The notes under the pieces are model-generated. The model ran no database searches, was not told the origin of the DNA, and saw nothing but the letters and a program-made list of their open reading frames with translations. The position numbers and the translations under genes were made by a program. A stretch of DNA of 64,000 bases from Phoronis australis (Eukaryota > Phoronida > Phoronidae). The stretch lies in the NCBI GenBank assembly GCA_002633005.1, contig NMRA01000742.1, forward strand, positions 62,001-126,000, in the 5' to 3' direction. Each line of letters begins with the position of its first letter. Position 1 is the stretch's first letter. This document shows positions 26,101-34,606 of this stretch, piece after piece.

Positions 26101-29100
26101 TGTACCCAGATATCGACCTTGAACGATAAGCCTCGAGCATTTTATTGTGCAAATTTCACGTCGATTGGATGAGCGCTATAGCAACAAATTTGGCAAAGTT
26201 TCATTTCGGTTAATAATAATATTATCGTAAAATAAGACGAAAGGTGTCCCGTAATTACAACAAACCAATGATTCCCACGAATTGGCGAAAGCGTAACACA
26301 AAAAGTGACGAATTATTGATGACGTAAAATGCGACAAATAAACTAACCTGTAAAATGAGACGAATTAATTAGTGCGTGAAATGCAACAATTTATTTAATT
26401 TACTTGTTCGGTTTGAAAATTAATAAGAACGATTTACCGAAACAGTAATGTACCCCGAAAAATGCGATGAATCACTGCATTTTGAAACGCGAAGAATAAA
26501 TGAAATGGTAATTGAATACAATACAATCATTCATTCAATGAATACTGTAAAATGCGACGAATAAATGAATTTGGAAATTGATATTATTTAATGAACCCTT
26601 GAAAAGCGACGAAGAAAATAAAACTGGAAAGTGAAATAAACTACGTCCGGGCGAATATCTGAACATGTAAACTATTTCAAACAAAAGCCATGAAACAATG
26701 AGACCGTTAAATGCGATAAAATAATGAATTCGTTAATATTTATTTCTACGAAATGCGAAGAAATAATGAATCCCAAAAGTGGACAAATTGATAAATTCGA
26801 AAAAAAAAACAAGAAGCGATGGAATGCCACGAATTTGATCCAATGAAATGCGACATTAACGAACTTGTGAGATGTGACAAATGTAAATGAACTGTGACGA
26901 GAAAATGAATCCGTAAATTACACCGAGTTAATGTGCCCCTTCACACAAGAAACGACGAATCCTTAAAATGCAAAGTACGCTATTGGGATAAATTACCGAT
27001 TCCATGAACGCGTAATATTAGACTGCTGCGCAAGCTAGGAAATCGTACAATCCATCTGTGAATGCGACGAATGACTGAACCCATACGTTACAACAAACTA
27101 AAAATAACCTCTTAAAACGATGAATTAAGGTACTCGTAGAATTCGATCAGTTTAAGAATCTGTAAAATGAAACGTATTAATAAACAGTCATGTTAGTTAA
27201 AGCAAAGCAGATTATCGGTAAAATGCAGCGATTTAAAGTAACCTCCACTAAGTACACGAATTAACGAGTCCAATGAAATTCTATTATTTAATTGGCGCTA
27301 TGTTTTAGTAAAAGCAAGGCACTAAATTTGGAAAATTGCAACGGTCCAATGAATCTGTAAAATGCAACAACTTCCACAGCAGTCCCCGTCAAAACTATAG
27401 TCGAGTACCTGCAGTTTTTTGTTGAGGATCTGAAAGTGTATTTTTTTTTTAGTACGTCGTCGGTTGATTGCTCCACTTCAGAGATGTGCAGGTTACGTCA
27501 CATACAAGTAGCGTGGGTAAGCAAACCAATTTCAGTCCGATACGCCTAGATCATACGTGCATTATCTCAAATTAAGGATACAGTTTCATTTCCAACGTGA
27601 TACTTTATGCTAACGTTGTCCGACTCACTCAGGTCACACCGGTGGTCGGACCACCCTGTACAATGTGATTCTTTATTCTGATGTTAAGTTGTCCAACTCA
27701 CCCAGGTCACACTCCTCGCCCGACCACCCTGTACAACATTCCGTTATGGTTTCAGTAGTCTCCACTACTTCCGTTGTAGTCACGACCGTTTTTCTGGAAA
27801 TAAAGTTGTTCATTATCTTAATCGAACTAAGATATATGCCAAGAGGTACTCCCTTAAAGTGAAACTTGCACAATAATTCCTTATCTCTGTGATTGCTTAG
27901 TCAAAGCAGTTAAATACATAACATGTACAGGGGCGGATCCAGGATTTTGAGATAGGGGGAAGGACTGAGTATTAGACAGAATTCTGACCGTCAGATATTC
28001 GCACCTCCGAACTGCCAAATGGAATCTGGTAGAATTGAGGGGATGGGGGCATGATCTCCAATTGGCCCCACTAAATCCGCCACTCATGTGGCGACGATGT
28101 AAATATGAAGTAGGTTGAAGATTGACAAACGTTTTAAGAGCGAGTTTTGCGTAGAAAATGATCCGCTACAGACCACTCAACTGTGTCCAGTAAGAATTGT
28201 GACGTGGTATTGAGGAATAACACTGCAGGATGCAGATTATTTGAGCCCCCAAAGGTACGTCATTAGTGCAAAGGTCATCTACTTGCAGAATTTTAAGTTT
28301 TCACTTTTACAAGTTGTCAATGACTACGACTACACTTTGCTTAGCATAGAGGGTGTTCAAATGTCATTGTCGTTTAGTTCCTGCTATATATTAGCATAGT
28401 TAGAACCATGCAAATACATCTTTAAGCTGTTTACAGGACGTACCGCACCTACGTAAAGGTGCCTTTTTTTGATATAATTCTTGAAAGGGCCTCATTTTAC
28501 TGTACATATGCTAAATCATGGATCGTTGAAGTTAAGTGTTTGCTTTATCGGGAACGCCGCTAACTTTACTGATACTGTTAGAATTTAAAGAAGTTTATTT
28601 TTTCATCAAACGTAAACAAACAATATATGTAGATGCCGCTACAAATTGACCACCTAAAACAGTACAATAAAAATAAAAACAATGTGATATAATCTTATCT
28701 AATCCATGGTAATCTTGTCAAATCTAATCTAAACTAACATTAACGTAAACAAGAATGCAACGCAGATAGTATGCAATAATAAGGTATTGAAGTATATTTG
28801 CGATTGCGATTGCGCTTTGGTCTAATTAGCGCTGAATCGGTCATTAATAGGTACGATAACATCTAAAATGTATATTCCTTACCGACGTGGCTACAAGTTG
28901 CTTTGCTGTTTAAGAGGTTGTTTTGACAAGAAGGCTTGAGTGTTTTCTGTATTCAGATTACGCGGCATGCTACAAATGCATCATACATCTGACGCAGCAA
29001 TGACACACTGCGGCGATTCCATAAACCGCTCTTGTGTCGTTTCGTTTCAGTTAGCAACATATTCCGGGAAGTGAATTCTCGGATCAAACACGTTGGTAAC

Positions 29101-30248
29101 CTACACAGTGGAAGCGTGTGTAATATTGAGAGACAAAAAACGATGAGACTACTTACTCGCTTAGTACGCAGTATAATTCATCAATTCGATCTTTCAAAAT
29201 TTTTGTTGTCCCGTCGGCATCTGTGCAGAGCGCGTATGGGATGTCCTTCCACGTGTCCCTTGTCACATCTCTGGTGTCGTTCACTACTCGGTTAACGTTA
29301 CAGTAGTGGGATTCTGAAGCCACCACTCTGAAGAAAATAAACAGTGTTGCGTACCACAAGGCTACGGTAGAAAAATAGTGACAGTTGACTCTACCATTGA
29401 GTCACCTTTCTTCCATCATCGGGCCAAATTCCCGAATATAAAAGTTGTACGGTTTCACAAGAACTAGGAAAAGAAATACCCAGCATTTGTAGTTGTCGTA
29501 GTAGATAGGAGTGCTATTGCTTGAGACCCACTTTTCTAAGATGAATTGCACGGCGTGTCAGTTTATCCGCTAACTACGGTCTCGAAGAATATCGAAAGGC
29601 CATTTCTTTACAATACAAGACCAAAATCGCTTCTTGCTTTAGTACGGATCAAGTTGAGAGCAATTTCACATGAGTAAGTGGTATAATTCAAAAGTTATTT
29701 CTTCGATGGAACGCGGGTTTATTGGCCCTTTAATTATCGGCAACTTTTTAAAGTTATGGACATTGATAACTGTTGTGAAGCAATTGAAATGCACCAACTG
29801 ATAGAATATGTTACCCTTTACACAATTATTAAAATTAACACCAACGAATAAAGAAAAAAAAACAGCTGGAAAGTGTGCAACGAATTTAAAAATCTGCGTT
29901 ACGGAAAGTCCGTCTAAATATTCCATAACCTCCGCCCCCTTTTATGAAGGCTAGTCAGATGTGTCGCGTATTCAAAAATTTCATATCTGTAACTGACCTG
30001 AAGATTGTACTGCTTTTTGTGCAGAAATGTTGTAACCATGCTTTAGCTTATGAATATTATGGCGTGGCTTCATGTGCTATTGAACGTTTGTATCACGTTG
30101 CACTCTTTTCATAAAATTATCAATTCTGTTGTGAAATTATTCCTTTTAGCAAAATCTTTGACATTTTATGTTATAAAACTTACCTAAATGAAGTCAAAAT
30201 GATGATTATTGCAATCGGCGGAATCGTTCGCGATATTTTTTCAACCAT
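2356..30248 (-). CDS. EMI-EGF-VWD-C8-TIL secreted mosaic protein (19 exons, 3' end outside window)
   Basis: This gene would encode a large secreted glycoprotein of the von Willebrand D / zonadhesin / SCO-spondin / gel-forming mucin class, probably part of extracellular matrix, mucus or clot-like polymers (family inference). I joined 19 exons by GT-AG borders, and all phases agree, giving 959 residues with no stop. Domain order by rough residue: signal peptide 1-27, EMI-like 29-108, EGF repeats 110-267 (five), linker 268-280, VWD1 284-440, C8 480-556, TIL 557-605, VWC-like 606-645, VWD2 650-800, C8 850-918, TIL 919-959. The last exon ends in phase 0 at a donor, so the protein continues beyond the left edge. 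The start is chosen because the first exon has an ATG followed by a hydrophobic run and joins in frame to the next exon. SCO-spondin also has an EMI domain before VWD-C8-TIL units, but no EGF block I know of there, so orthology is not claimed. Confidence 0.88.
2732..2826. repeat. AAT/AGT trinucleotide microsatellite
   Basis: A run of AAT repeats passes into impure AGT/AGC repeats. It lies in the intron between VWD exons 18 and 19. Confidence 0.95.
3170..3270 (+). repeat. Short dispersed repeat, copy 1
   Basis: Contains CTCTCAGAAGGCACAGG-ACC-TTCCCCTTCAG-like sequence, also found at 17950-18050 with the same flanking pattern. Unknown family. Confidence 0.6.
3420..3590 (-). CDS. VWD gene exon 18: C8 domain 2
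   Basis: C8 module with RCHVFVDPEIF, CEHDVCQMG and YARECSLRGI, matching the VWF-type C8 pattern. Phase 1-1, with acceptor TTTACAG and donor GTAAGT. Confidence 0.92.
3886..3977. repeat. Tandem duplication, about 48 bp x 2
   Basis: Two nearly identical copies of a unit containing GGGAAGAACTGACAGTCAAC and GATGGTGGTGTT stand side by side, so the duplication is recent. Confidence 0.9.
4146..4359 (-). CDS. VWD gene exon 17: VWD domain 2 end and start of C8
   Basis: Starts LGGVCGNNNGNQIDD, the calcium-loop end of VWD2, again without the first cysteine of CGLCG. It then runs into the VWD-C8 linker with the first C8 cysteines. Phase 0 to 1. Confidence 0.92.
4735..5255 (+). repeat. Dispersed AAGGTCA-type repeat, copy 2
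   Basis: Second, longer copy of the element at 650-1020, with about three monomers. It lies in the intron between VWD exons 16 and 17. The rest of that 3.3 kb intron shows nothing else I can name. Confidence 0.75.
7658..7862 (-). CDS. VWD gene exon 16: VWD domain 2, middle
   Basis: Continues directly with VTLGDNETPVVIPLPYKG and ends NDAYMGK, which joins to LGGVCGNNNG in the next exon as in other VWD domains. Phase 2 to 0. The 1.4 kb intron before it holds an exon-like stretch that does not fit the frame. Confidence 0.92.
8076..8190 (-). other. Exon-like open stretch inside VWD intron
   Basis: The minus strand reads GCPTPVSSTLLFDFEHI and NGSSIFTIIDGM between a CTGTCAG acceptor and a GTGAGC donor. 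Its phases (1 to 0) do not fit between exons 15 and 16 (2 to 2), and those two exons already join perfectly. I do not recognise the peptide. It may be a relic or chance. Confidence 0.25.
9281..9532 (-). CDS. VWD gene exon 15: VWC-like end and VWD domain 2, first part
   Basis: Finishes the cysteine-rich joint (CKSGGRWSC) and starts the second VWD with THYSTFDGRDFSFESQCEH. Ends in TIDNVRIE, phase 2 to 2. Confidence 0.93.
9987..10104 (-). CDS. VWD gene exon 14: end of TIL and VWC-like segment
   Basis: Encodes LWNNNGLCVAQENCPC then a YEPGQ turn and paired cysteines, as in the TIL-VWC (TILa/E) joint of D assemblies. Phase 1 to 2. The acceptor TGGTTAG is less usual but fits the frame. Confidence 0.88.
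10306..10679. mobile_element. MITE with CAGGGCTTGGAAT inverted ends (probable hAT type)
   Basis: The left end reads CATGGCTTGGAAT and the right end reads ATTCCAAGCCCTG, inverted with one mismatch. Both are bordered by TAACTA (10300-10305 and 10680-10685), a likely target duplication. CAGGG ends and AAAGAGGAAAATT subterminal words fit hAT-like non-autonomous elements, although those usually make 8-bp duplications. No transposase is present. Confidence 0.65.
10311..10455 (+). repeat. 30-bp minisatellite, 4.8 copies
   Basis: Near-perfect units of CTTGGAATGACCAATGACAA followed by GAAAGCAGGG. Each unit starts with the terminal sequence of the MITE that contains it, so the array grew from the element's own end. 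Because 30 is a multiple of three, it creates spurious open frames on both strands. Confidence 0.95.
11074..11127. repeat. (AT)n(AC)n microsatellite
   Basis: About 13 AT units run straight into about 14 AC units, in the intron between VWD exons 13 and 14. Confidence 0.97.
11311..11388 (+). repeat. Degenerate 14-bp tandem repeat
   Basis: Imperfect units of GTGTCACTAAAACT, five to six copies, in an intron. No function is apparent. Confidence 0.75.
12040..12168 (-). CDS. VWD gene exon 13: TIL domain 1
   Basis: Cysteine-rich trypsin-inhibitor-like module with CSGGAEWMECSNDCGRLC, ending CNDGCFCPTG. Phase 1-1. Follows C8 as in VWF-type assemblies. Confidence 0.92.
12342..12390. repeat. 22-bp direct duplication
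   Basis: GGCTAATTGTCAGCACTAGTA-type unit repeated twice in tandem. The rest of the 12169-13509 intron shows nothing notable apart from a short poly-C run near 13053. Confidence 0.8.
13510..13738 (-). CDS. VWD gene exon 12: C8 domain 1
   Basis: Eight-cysteine C8 module that follows VWD1, with CMRDTCQC, CMAQTCENVEAYFRKQ and a closing AGCC. Phase 0 to 1. The serine/threonine run at its start resembles the usual VWD-C8 linker. Confidence 0.92.
13739..15574. other. VWD gene intron without recognisable content
   Basis: This 1.8 kb intron between exons 11 and 12 is AT-rich. I see no exon, RNA gene or clear repeat in it. Confidence 0.4.
15575..15822 (-). CDS. VWD gene exon 11: VWD domain 1, end
   Basis: Contains LAGMCGTYDDNSSNDLSC, the calcium-loop end of VWD, then a W-containing tail. 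The usual CGLCG (CxxC) is replaced by LAGMCG, so only one of the two motif cysteines is present. Phase 1 to 0, with donor GTATGT. Confidence 0.92.
16320..16467 (-). CDS. VWD gene exon 10: VWD domain 1, middle
   Basis: Continues the VWD beta structure with LLLPGGNYRYNGK and DHVIVDGVD. Phase 0 to 1, with acceptor TCTCAG and donor GTGAGT. Confidence 0.92.
16528..16593 (+). repeat. 11-bp tandem repeat, 6 copies
   Basis: Six units of ATGGTAAGGTC with small changes, exactly 66 bases. They sit about 60 bases upstream of the acceptor of VWD exon 10 on the transcribed strand. Confidence 0.9.
16915..17048. repeat. Foldback element with about 60-bp arms
   Basis: The left arm has TTTGTTTGATACCTTAACAC and AGACTCGCTTGT. 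The right arm carries the inverse with a few mismatches, around a loop of about 14 bases (TCAGGCACT region). The transcript could form a long hairpin 120 bases downstream of exon 9. Confidence 0.85.
17168..17370 (-). CDS. VWD gene exon 9: VWD domain 1, first part
   Basis: Carries the diagnostic VWD opening HHYYTFDGKNYFFPGKSTY and ends in a beta strand (NVTYIGVK). Phase 1 to 0. Two unrelated foldback repeats lie within about 120 bases on either side. Confidence 0.93.
17450..17596. repeat. Second foldback element with about 57-bp arms
   Basis: The arms TTGCAAACATTTTAAGTCTG...GGCCACATCAC and their inverse enclose a loop of about 30 bases. The sequence is unrelated to the foldback at 16915. It lies 80 bases upstream of exon 9, so exon 9 sits between two hairpins. 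Confidence 0.85.
17950..18050 (+). repeat. Short dispersed repeat, copy 2
   Basis: Second copy of the element at 3170-3270, sharing CTCTCAGAAGGCACAGG and flanking words. It lies in the intron between VWD exons 8 and 9. Confidence 0.6.
18456..18491 (-). CDS. VWD gene exon 8: 36-nt linker micro-exon
   Basis: A 36-nt exon encoding AVLSGGSNYFLS plus a split codon, with good borders (TTTTCAG, GTAAGT) and 1-1 phase. It has no domain. Skipping it would keep the frame, so it could be an optional linker between the EGF and VWD blocks. Confidence 0.7.
19193..19211. repeat. (GA)n microsatellite
   Basis: A short, nearly pure GA run in the intron between VWD exons 7 and 8. Confidence 0.95.
19791..19880 (-). 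CDS. VWD gene exon 7: EGF-like repeat 5
   Basis: EGF-like module containing CVNGKCEEGKCVCDLGYTG, phase 1-1, with acceptor TTCAG and donor GTAGAG. It is the last EGF before the VWD block. Confidence 0.9.
19881..22474. other. VWD gene intron, mostly featureless
   Basis: This 2.6 kb AT-rich intron between EGF exons 6 and 7 shows no exon. It contains two CTCF-like words (20839-20850 and 21528-21542) described in the findings. Confidence 0.4.
22475..22567 (-). CDS. VWD gene exon 6: EGF-like repeat 4
   Basis: EGF-like module containing CINGDCGPNRKCVC and SPGWKGDQC, phase 1-1, with acceptor TTGCAG and donor GTACGA. Confidence 0.9.
   Translation of the reverse strand, partial: RRVLPSVSMETVVPTGSASAPQAGRVTSVK
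23301..23492 (-). CDS. VWD gene exon 5: EGF-like repeats 2 and 3
   Basis: Two EGF-like modules in one exon: CGPNGQC then CTCTSGWTGVQC, and CKNGGKC then CACLSGWKGVDC. These are the short EGF type seen in tenascin, MEGF and teneurin-like proteins. Phase 1-1. The donor GTTTGA is weaker than the others, but the phase fits. Confidence 0.9.
23568..24005. mobile_element. TIR element with about 65-bp inverted ends
   Basis: The left end has GTGAACTT...TTAATCTCAAGATC...CGTATACGTGAACTTG, and the right end has its inverse around a spacer of about 290 bases. No coding capacity is seen. It looks like a MITE of unknown family, placed between EGF exons 4 and 5. Confidence 0.7.
24379..24477 (-). CDS. VWD gene exon 4: EGF-like repeat 1
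   Basis: One EGF-like module with six cysteines, including NDGTCVSPDVCDC and GYTGSTC. Symmetric 1-1 phase, typical of shuffled EGF exons. A decayed EGF-like stretch lies just upstream at about 24565-24632. Confidence 0.92.
24565..24632 (-). pseudogene. Decayed EGF-like exon fragment
   Basis: The minus strand reads CTCNCTEGYIGSR, the closing half of an EGF repeat, preceded in another frame by DGARVPAC. The expected last cysteine is replaced, a frameshift is needed, and no clean borders are seen. It lies about 90 bases upstream of the intact EGF exon 4, suggesting a lost neighbour exon. Confidence 0.4.
25255..25500 (+). repeat. Purine-rich tract
   Basis: The plus strand is strongly enriched in A and G over about 245 bases (GAAAAGGAAGAAAATGAAAA and similar). 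It is followed by an open stretch with three DQEFA/GQEFA-like words (to 25738). I see no gene here. Confidence 0.6.
25994..26107 (+). repeat. Dispersed repeat pair, copy 1
   Basis: About 110 bases (GCTAAAAAGCAAGACTT, CGAGATTACG, GGGACAGTTACTGAA) recur at 45834-45944 with about 80 percent identity by eye. No coding content. Confidence 0.7.
26220..27380 (+). repeat. Degenerate 26-bp satellite-like array
   Basis: More than 20 imperfect copies of a unit like GTAAAATGCGACGAATAAAT with a GAATCC-type end, at about 26-base spacing. The array fills 1.1 kb of the intron between VWD exons 3 and 4. Unit ends drift, but the ATGCGACGAAT core keeps returning. Confidence 0.75.
27603..27666 (-). repeat. Partial duplicate of VWD exon 3 and its donor
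   Basis: This stretch repeats 27670-27740, that is, the end of exon 3 (TTGTACAGGGTGGTC...GTGTGACCTG) with its donor and about 30 intron bases. The copy has mutations, an in-frame stop at its former donor and a decayed CCTGAGTGAG donor. It lies just downstream of exon 3 in the intron. Confidence 0.85.
27702..27793 (-). CDS. VWD gene exon 3: EMI-like domain, C-terminal CCxGWxGxxC
   Basis: A threonine/valine-rich stretch leads into ECCTGWSGEECDL, the hallmark end of EMI domains. Enters in phase 2 and leaves in phase 1, after which EGF exons follow in 1-1 phase. The donor half of this exon is partly duplicated about 70 bases downstream (see repeat entry). Confidence 0.87.
27794..29156. other. 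VWD gene intron 2
   Basis: Holds a short TIR element at 27928-28084. The rest shows no exon or named repeat. Confidence 0.4.
27928..28084. mobile_element. Short TIR element with CAGGGGCGGATCCAGG end
   Basis: The left end CAGGGGCGGATCCAGG and the right end CTAAATCCGCCACT are imperfect inverse copies. This terminal motif is typical of hAT-like MITEs in animals (family knowledge). A related end lies at 50752-50767. The target duplication is unclear. Confidence 0.55.
29157..29327 (-). CDS. VWD gene exon 2: EMI-like domain, first part
   Basis: The exon encodes the start of the mature protein, with SHYCNVNRVV near the front, an LCTD cysteine and LYCVLSE at the end. Spaced cysteines before a CC-GW-G-C ending in exon 3 fit an EMI-like fold, though one cysteine fewer than usual is visible. 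Acceptor CTTCAG and donor GTAAGT; phases 2 and 2. Confidence 0.85.
30184..30248 (-). CDS. VWD gene exon 1: start codon and signal peptide
   Basis: The exon opens with ATG and encodes MVEKISRTIPPIAIIIIL and a few more residues, a short basic start then a hydrophobic core. The donor GTAAGT follows in phase 2. The signal is completed in exon 2, with likely cleavage near VVA-SES. An AT-rich TTATATTT about 100 bases upstream (near 30350) is a weak TATA candidate. Confidence 0.75.
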
Positions 30249-33200
30249 CGCCGAATGTTTCCTTGTGTAGGGGTGTTTGACTTCTGAACGATCTTTCTCG
30301 TTTTTCGTGTTTTACCCCACACTGACGGTTTGGTGAAAGCGAGCAAATATAAGGTCTGCAACAGGTGGCCAGTCACGTGACTATTTCTAAATTATCCCCC
30401 CATCCTTGCCAAGTGTCTCCCCTTCATGTGTAGGTGCTCAGCTATTGATTAAGCCAGTGAAGAACTCTTGGTATCAATTTTAAGCGAAACTAATCAAAAA
30501 TGCCCACAAAATTGATAAATGATAATTCGTTCAACACTTGAATTAATGTGTAATCAACATGTTGATGTACTTGACATGTTGAGTGTTGGCGCGTATGTTA
30601 GACTTGCTCAAATACCTTAAATATCTTTTAATTATTCGTTATAACCATACGAAACTTTACTTCATTTTAATAATACAACAAATGTAATATGTGCACAAAT
30701 GTAACGCCAAAGAGTTTATAAGATCACGTGGGCGTATTTTGTTCACAGAAATCGCTGTTATTGTCATAAACACAAAACTTGTAAAATCTGTTTCGTTTTG
30801 TATAATCTAAAAATTCGTAAGAGGGATTTATATTCTATATATACCTGTGGTAGGTGGCGGAGCTCGATTGTTGAACCGACGAGGGAGGCCGTGGAAGCTC
30901 GACATTGTTTCCAGGAGGAGGATGGATCCCGACAATTGTAACAACTCGTTGCACTCCAACTCACTACGGCATTTGATGTTTACGCCCCCCCCCAAAAAAA
31001 AAAAAAATCCGACACTGTTCTGGACTCGCTCTGTTGCGCTTATCTCCCTCCCTCTCTACCGGCCTCTCGCCTATACGTGGGCAAGCGTCCTCTTTACTAC
31101 ACAGCGACAGTTGAATTTTTGTTCAGCGAGCCCCCAACTATAAACGTTTACAAGTAGTGGTTTGCTAACTAATTTTATTAAGGGAAAAATCAATTTTTTA
31201 ACCAATTTTAGAACATATTCTTGTCGCTAAAAATTTCTGTACATGTACATGTAGCTATCTCACTTCACGCCATTCATCTGTTATCTTTGTCAATAAAACA
31301 TCATCCACGATAGTAGAAGTTGTCTGCATACATTCTATTATTATACAGTACATGTAGTATCGTACTGTCACGTTCTCCATATTATCGTTTTTATTTCAGC
31401 AAGTATATCTATCTACGCGCTTTTCTAATGTTCGCCGAAAAATCCTCTGTAAATACGGGACTTTTCACATGGGCGCTGTCTAGAGTAATGAGAGCACGAA
31501 AGTGACTTACGATTAGTCCCGCCTCAGACTTGGTGGATAGAAATTCAATTATTACATAGAGTCTCTTAAATACAAAAATAGAGGATTAAATTCCACTGTC
31601 AGCACCTCCAGTTCTTTAATTACTTAAAGTTCGGTAATTCATTTTAGCTTTTTGACACCGGCTGATATCGAAATTTTCCCTCTTTTATAAGCGGTAGTTA
31701 GGCCTACTCCGGGCTTTGTCGAGGATACTCTTCGCAGTGGGAAATGAATGGAACACGATGTCCTTGCTTGTCCATTGATATTTTAAAAGATTTAACTTTT
31801 TTGTACGATATTGGTAAAACCCACCGCACAGCGGTGACAATTTGCCGGCATTATAACAGGAAAGGTGTTGAAACGATGTTTATACCAGTAGGTTGAAACC
31901 TCCAGTCGGCATTACATGGGATGGATCTGTAGAGGGCGCTGAACGTCTGTAAACCAGCGACCAGAGCGTGAGCCCTGGGAACCAAGTCATGTTCGCCTGG
32001 TGCAGCTATCTCGAAAGTCAGCTAACTTAATTGATACATTCTTCTCCTGTGTTTCTTCTTTTGCCGTTAGATAGGGACCCTGCTAAAATGTAGACTTTTT
32101 TGAATAAGAAAAAAATCTCTGGCACCGATGATTCATATTGAACTAATCCTCAAATGCCTACATGTACCTGTAGACCATGCGAGCGTGTAACCTTCAGTGT
32201 CCGGTTGCACGAAACAGTCCCAAATAGGGACTCAGCCAAGTCCCCTAAATCTTTTGCGTATTTGTTTCGTTCTTTACTCACATTTTTTTCTTTAATGTAT
32301 TATTATGAACTCTTGACTATTTACATTTTCTAATAATAAAAGTAAGAACTGAGTCCTTAATTCAGTCAAAATAATTAGGGACTTAGTCCTTAAATCATGG
32401 CCCTGCTTATTTTCATGATCATTGAGAATTCAACGTAAAATTAACTCTCGATTTATATAAAAACCAAAAATTGACTTAGTTATGAAACCCAAAGAGCATA
32501 AAAAAGGTACAATCAGAGTGCTTTTACTTTACAAGAAAACAAATAGTTTACGCTGTAAATTTAGCCAACATAGTTGAGTTCCTAGTTGGGATTGTATCAC
32601 GCAACGTGTGATAAGCCGTAAAATGTAACAATTTCGTAAAATGATATTTGTCATACGGAAGAAAACCGTTCACACACTTAACGCCTTCTTTCTCGGATTG
32701 TGTGAAAGAAATTCTATCAATTGTGCCAGGTCGAACTTATAGATATGACACTATGTGCTTTATATGTTTTTTAACATGAGTAGTTTTGTGGTATAGTCAA
32801 ATATGCACACGGTACAGTTTCAACTACACACGAAAGGAGTTTCCAGGATCAGGTAACAAGTTTTTTTATGGTTAAAGCGTTCTTGCAATATTATGTTGAC
32901 GCTCAAATGTCATAAATCAATTGTGTATCCGGCATTACAGGAAACACACTTCCCTTGGTAAGCACAACAATGATATCGTATTTGGCTAATATTTATCGTA
33001 TTTCTTCGGAAACAAACGACAATAATTTTTTTCACGGAGAATTCAAATTCGGAAGCCAAATTGATAGAAAAAACACCAGTTTTAGTCCACAGTAGTTTGG
33101 TTTATTTCGGCCAGTGTTTTATTGACTTGGAGTCATCGCTAATATAGTAATTGACCTGCTCCACACAAAAGGAGCAAAACCAATGTTTCTGATGCCGAGA

Positions 33201-34244
33201 AGTTCTGCCTACCACCTTAGTTACGAATGACAATTTCTTAAAGACATTGTGGTGGAAGAAAGTAAGAGTACGCATTGATTTGCCGGCAGGTTGACATATT
33301 TTGCCAACGCAACAGCAAAATATCGCCTTTGAGAAGGGGGAGCCAATAGTTTAAAAAAGTGGCGGCAAAGTAACGTGTTTTATACAGCTTAAAAGCTGAA
33401 AGAAATATCATTGTCCTTATGATGTCAAACATGTCTGAAATAGTGATCGTAACAACAGCTCGAACTGTGACGTGTATACGTTTAAATTCGATGCCTAGGT
33501 GGGGAAACAGAAATATTTTGCACTCTGAAAGGACATGATTATTTTGCTCAAACCTGGACAAGTCTAGGTCGATAGTTTCAAGGGGCAATAGACCAAAAAG
33601 CTGACTGTCGGCTTTTCGGACAATAAAACATGCACTTACTCTTCCTATTATCTTTTTTAAAAGATAAAATATTAATTACAATTGCTATTTCGTCAATGCC
33701 CATTATTTCGAAGTACATATAAATAAAGACAGAGATTGGACATTCTCTTATTAATGGACGTGAAGTCACGTGTCTCATGAGGCGCCACTTTTGTGTTGCA
33801 GCTCGCACATAAACATATTTACCCTTTTGATACATTGCAAGAAATGCTCATATTAAACATCACTGACTTCAACGATGGCGGTTTTTGTTCCATACAATCC
33901 ACTGTCGATGAAACCTAGTTCAAATCACTCTGTTAAATCACTGTGTTTTCCTAAGAATATTGGGGCTCGTTCCACACAAAATTGTTGTGCATTTTGTATG
34001 TCCATTACCAGCTATTCTAATGACCCACTGACCACAGCCGACTAATCGTTGGTTCTCGAAAAATGTCTGCCTCCAGAGTTCAAACTTGAACTTATACATC
34101 ACCGTGGAACAATCCCCAGTCCTTGACAAGGAATGTTTTCAACAAGAGACAAAAATGATTACACGGTGGGTATCCTCACGTTTAGATGAAAGTCGCGAGT
34201 AAAATAGTGCGGTCTGAATTCAGTTCTTCTTGGCAAACTACAGA

Positions 34245-34297
34245 TGGATATAGTTATATCAGGAAGGGATAGCTTGGTTATCTCTTCCTGATTATAT
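34245..34297. repeat. Hairpin repeat
   Basis: ATATCAGGAAGGGATA is followed after about 10 bases by TATCTCTTCCTGATTATA, giving arms of about 17 bases with small bulges. No sign shows that it is a microRNA gene. Confidence 0.6.
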
Positions 34298-34606
34298 TTA
34301 CAAACAATACAGTGCTTGCCGATAGGTCAGAAATAATCAAATTTTCAAGTTGGTGCACATCTAAACAAGATTTTAAATCTCAACCTCCTCGTTTCCAAGA
34401 AGTAGGCGTACTCTGCATCCACAGCTGTCAAGATGTTCCTCACAATATCGTTAAGGCTGAATATGAAAACCCCTTTAAAATCCTTTACAACAGCACGTCG
34501 CTGTCCACAACGGAAAGCCAGATGAAAGCATTGAACCATAAATGAGATTATTTTAAAATCTTTGAGGACTACGATGTATTAGCACTTTACATGTGTGTTC
34601 GACGGA

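Noticed and set aside
26220-27380. CRISPR-like array
   Set aside because: Units are degenerate and contiguous without unique spacers, and the genome is eukaryotic.
30764-30964. Cysteine-containing minus-strand frame upstream of the VWD gene as a 5' coding exon
   Set aside because: It lies upstream of an ATG exon with a full signal peptide and has no methionine-led link to it. At best it is untranslated sequence.
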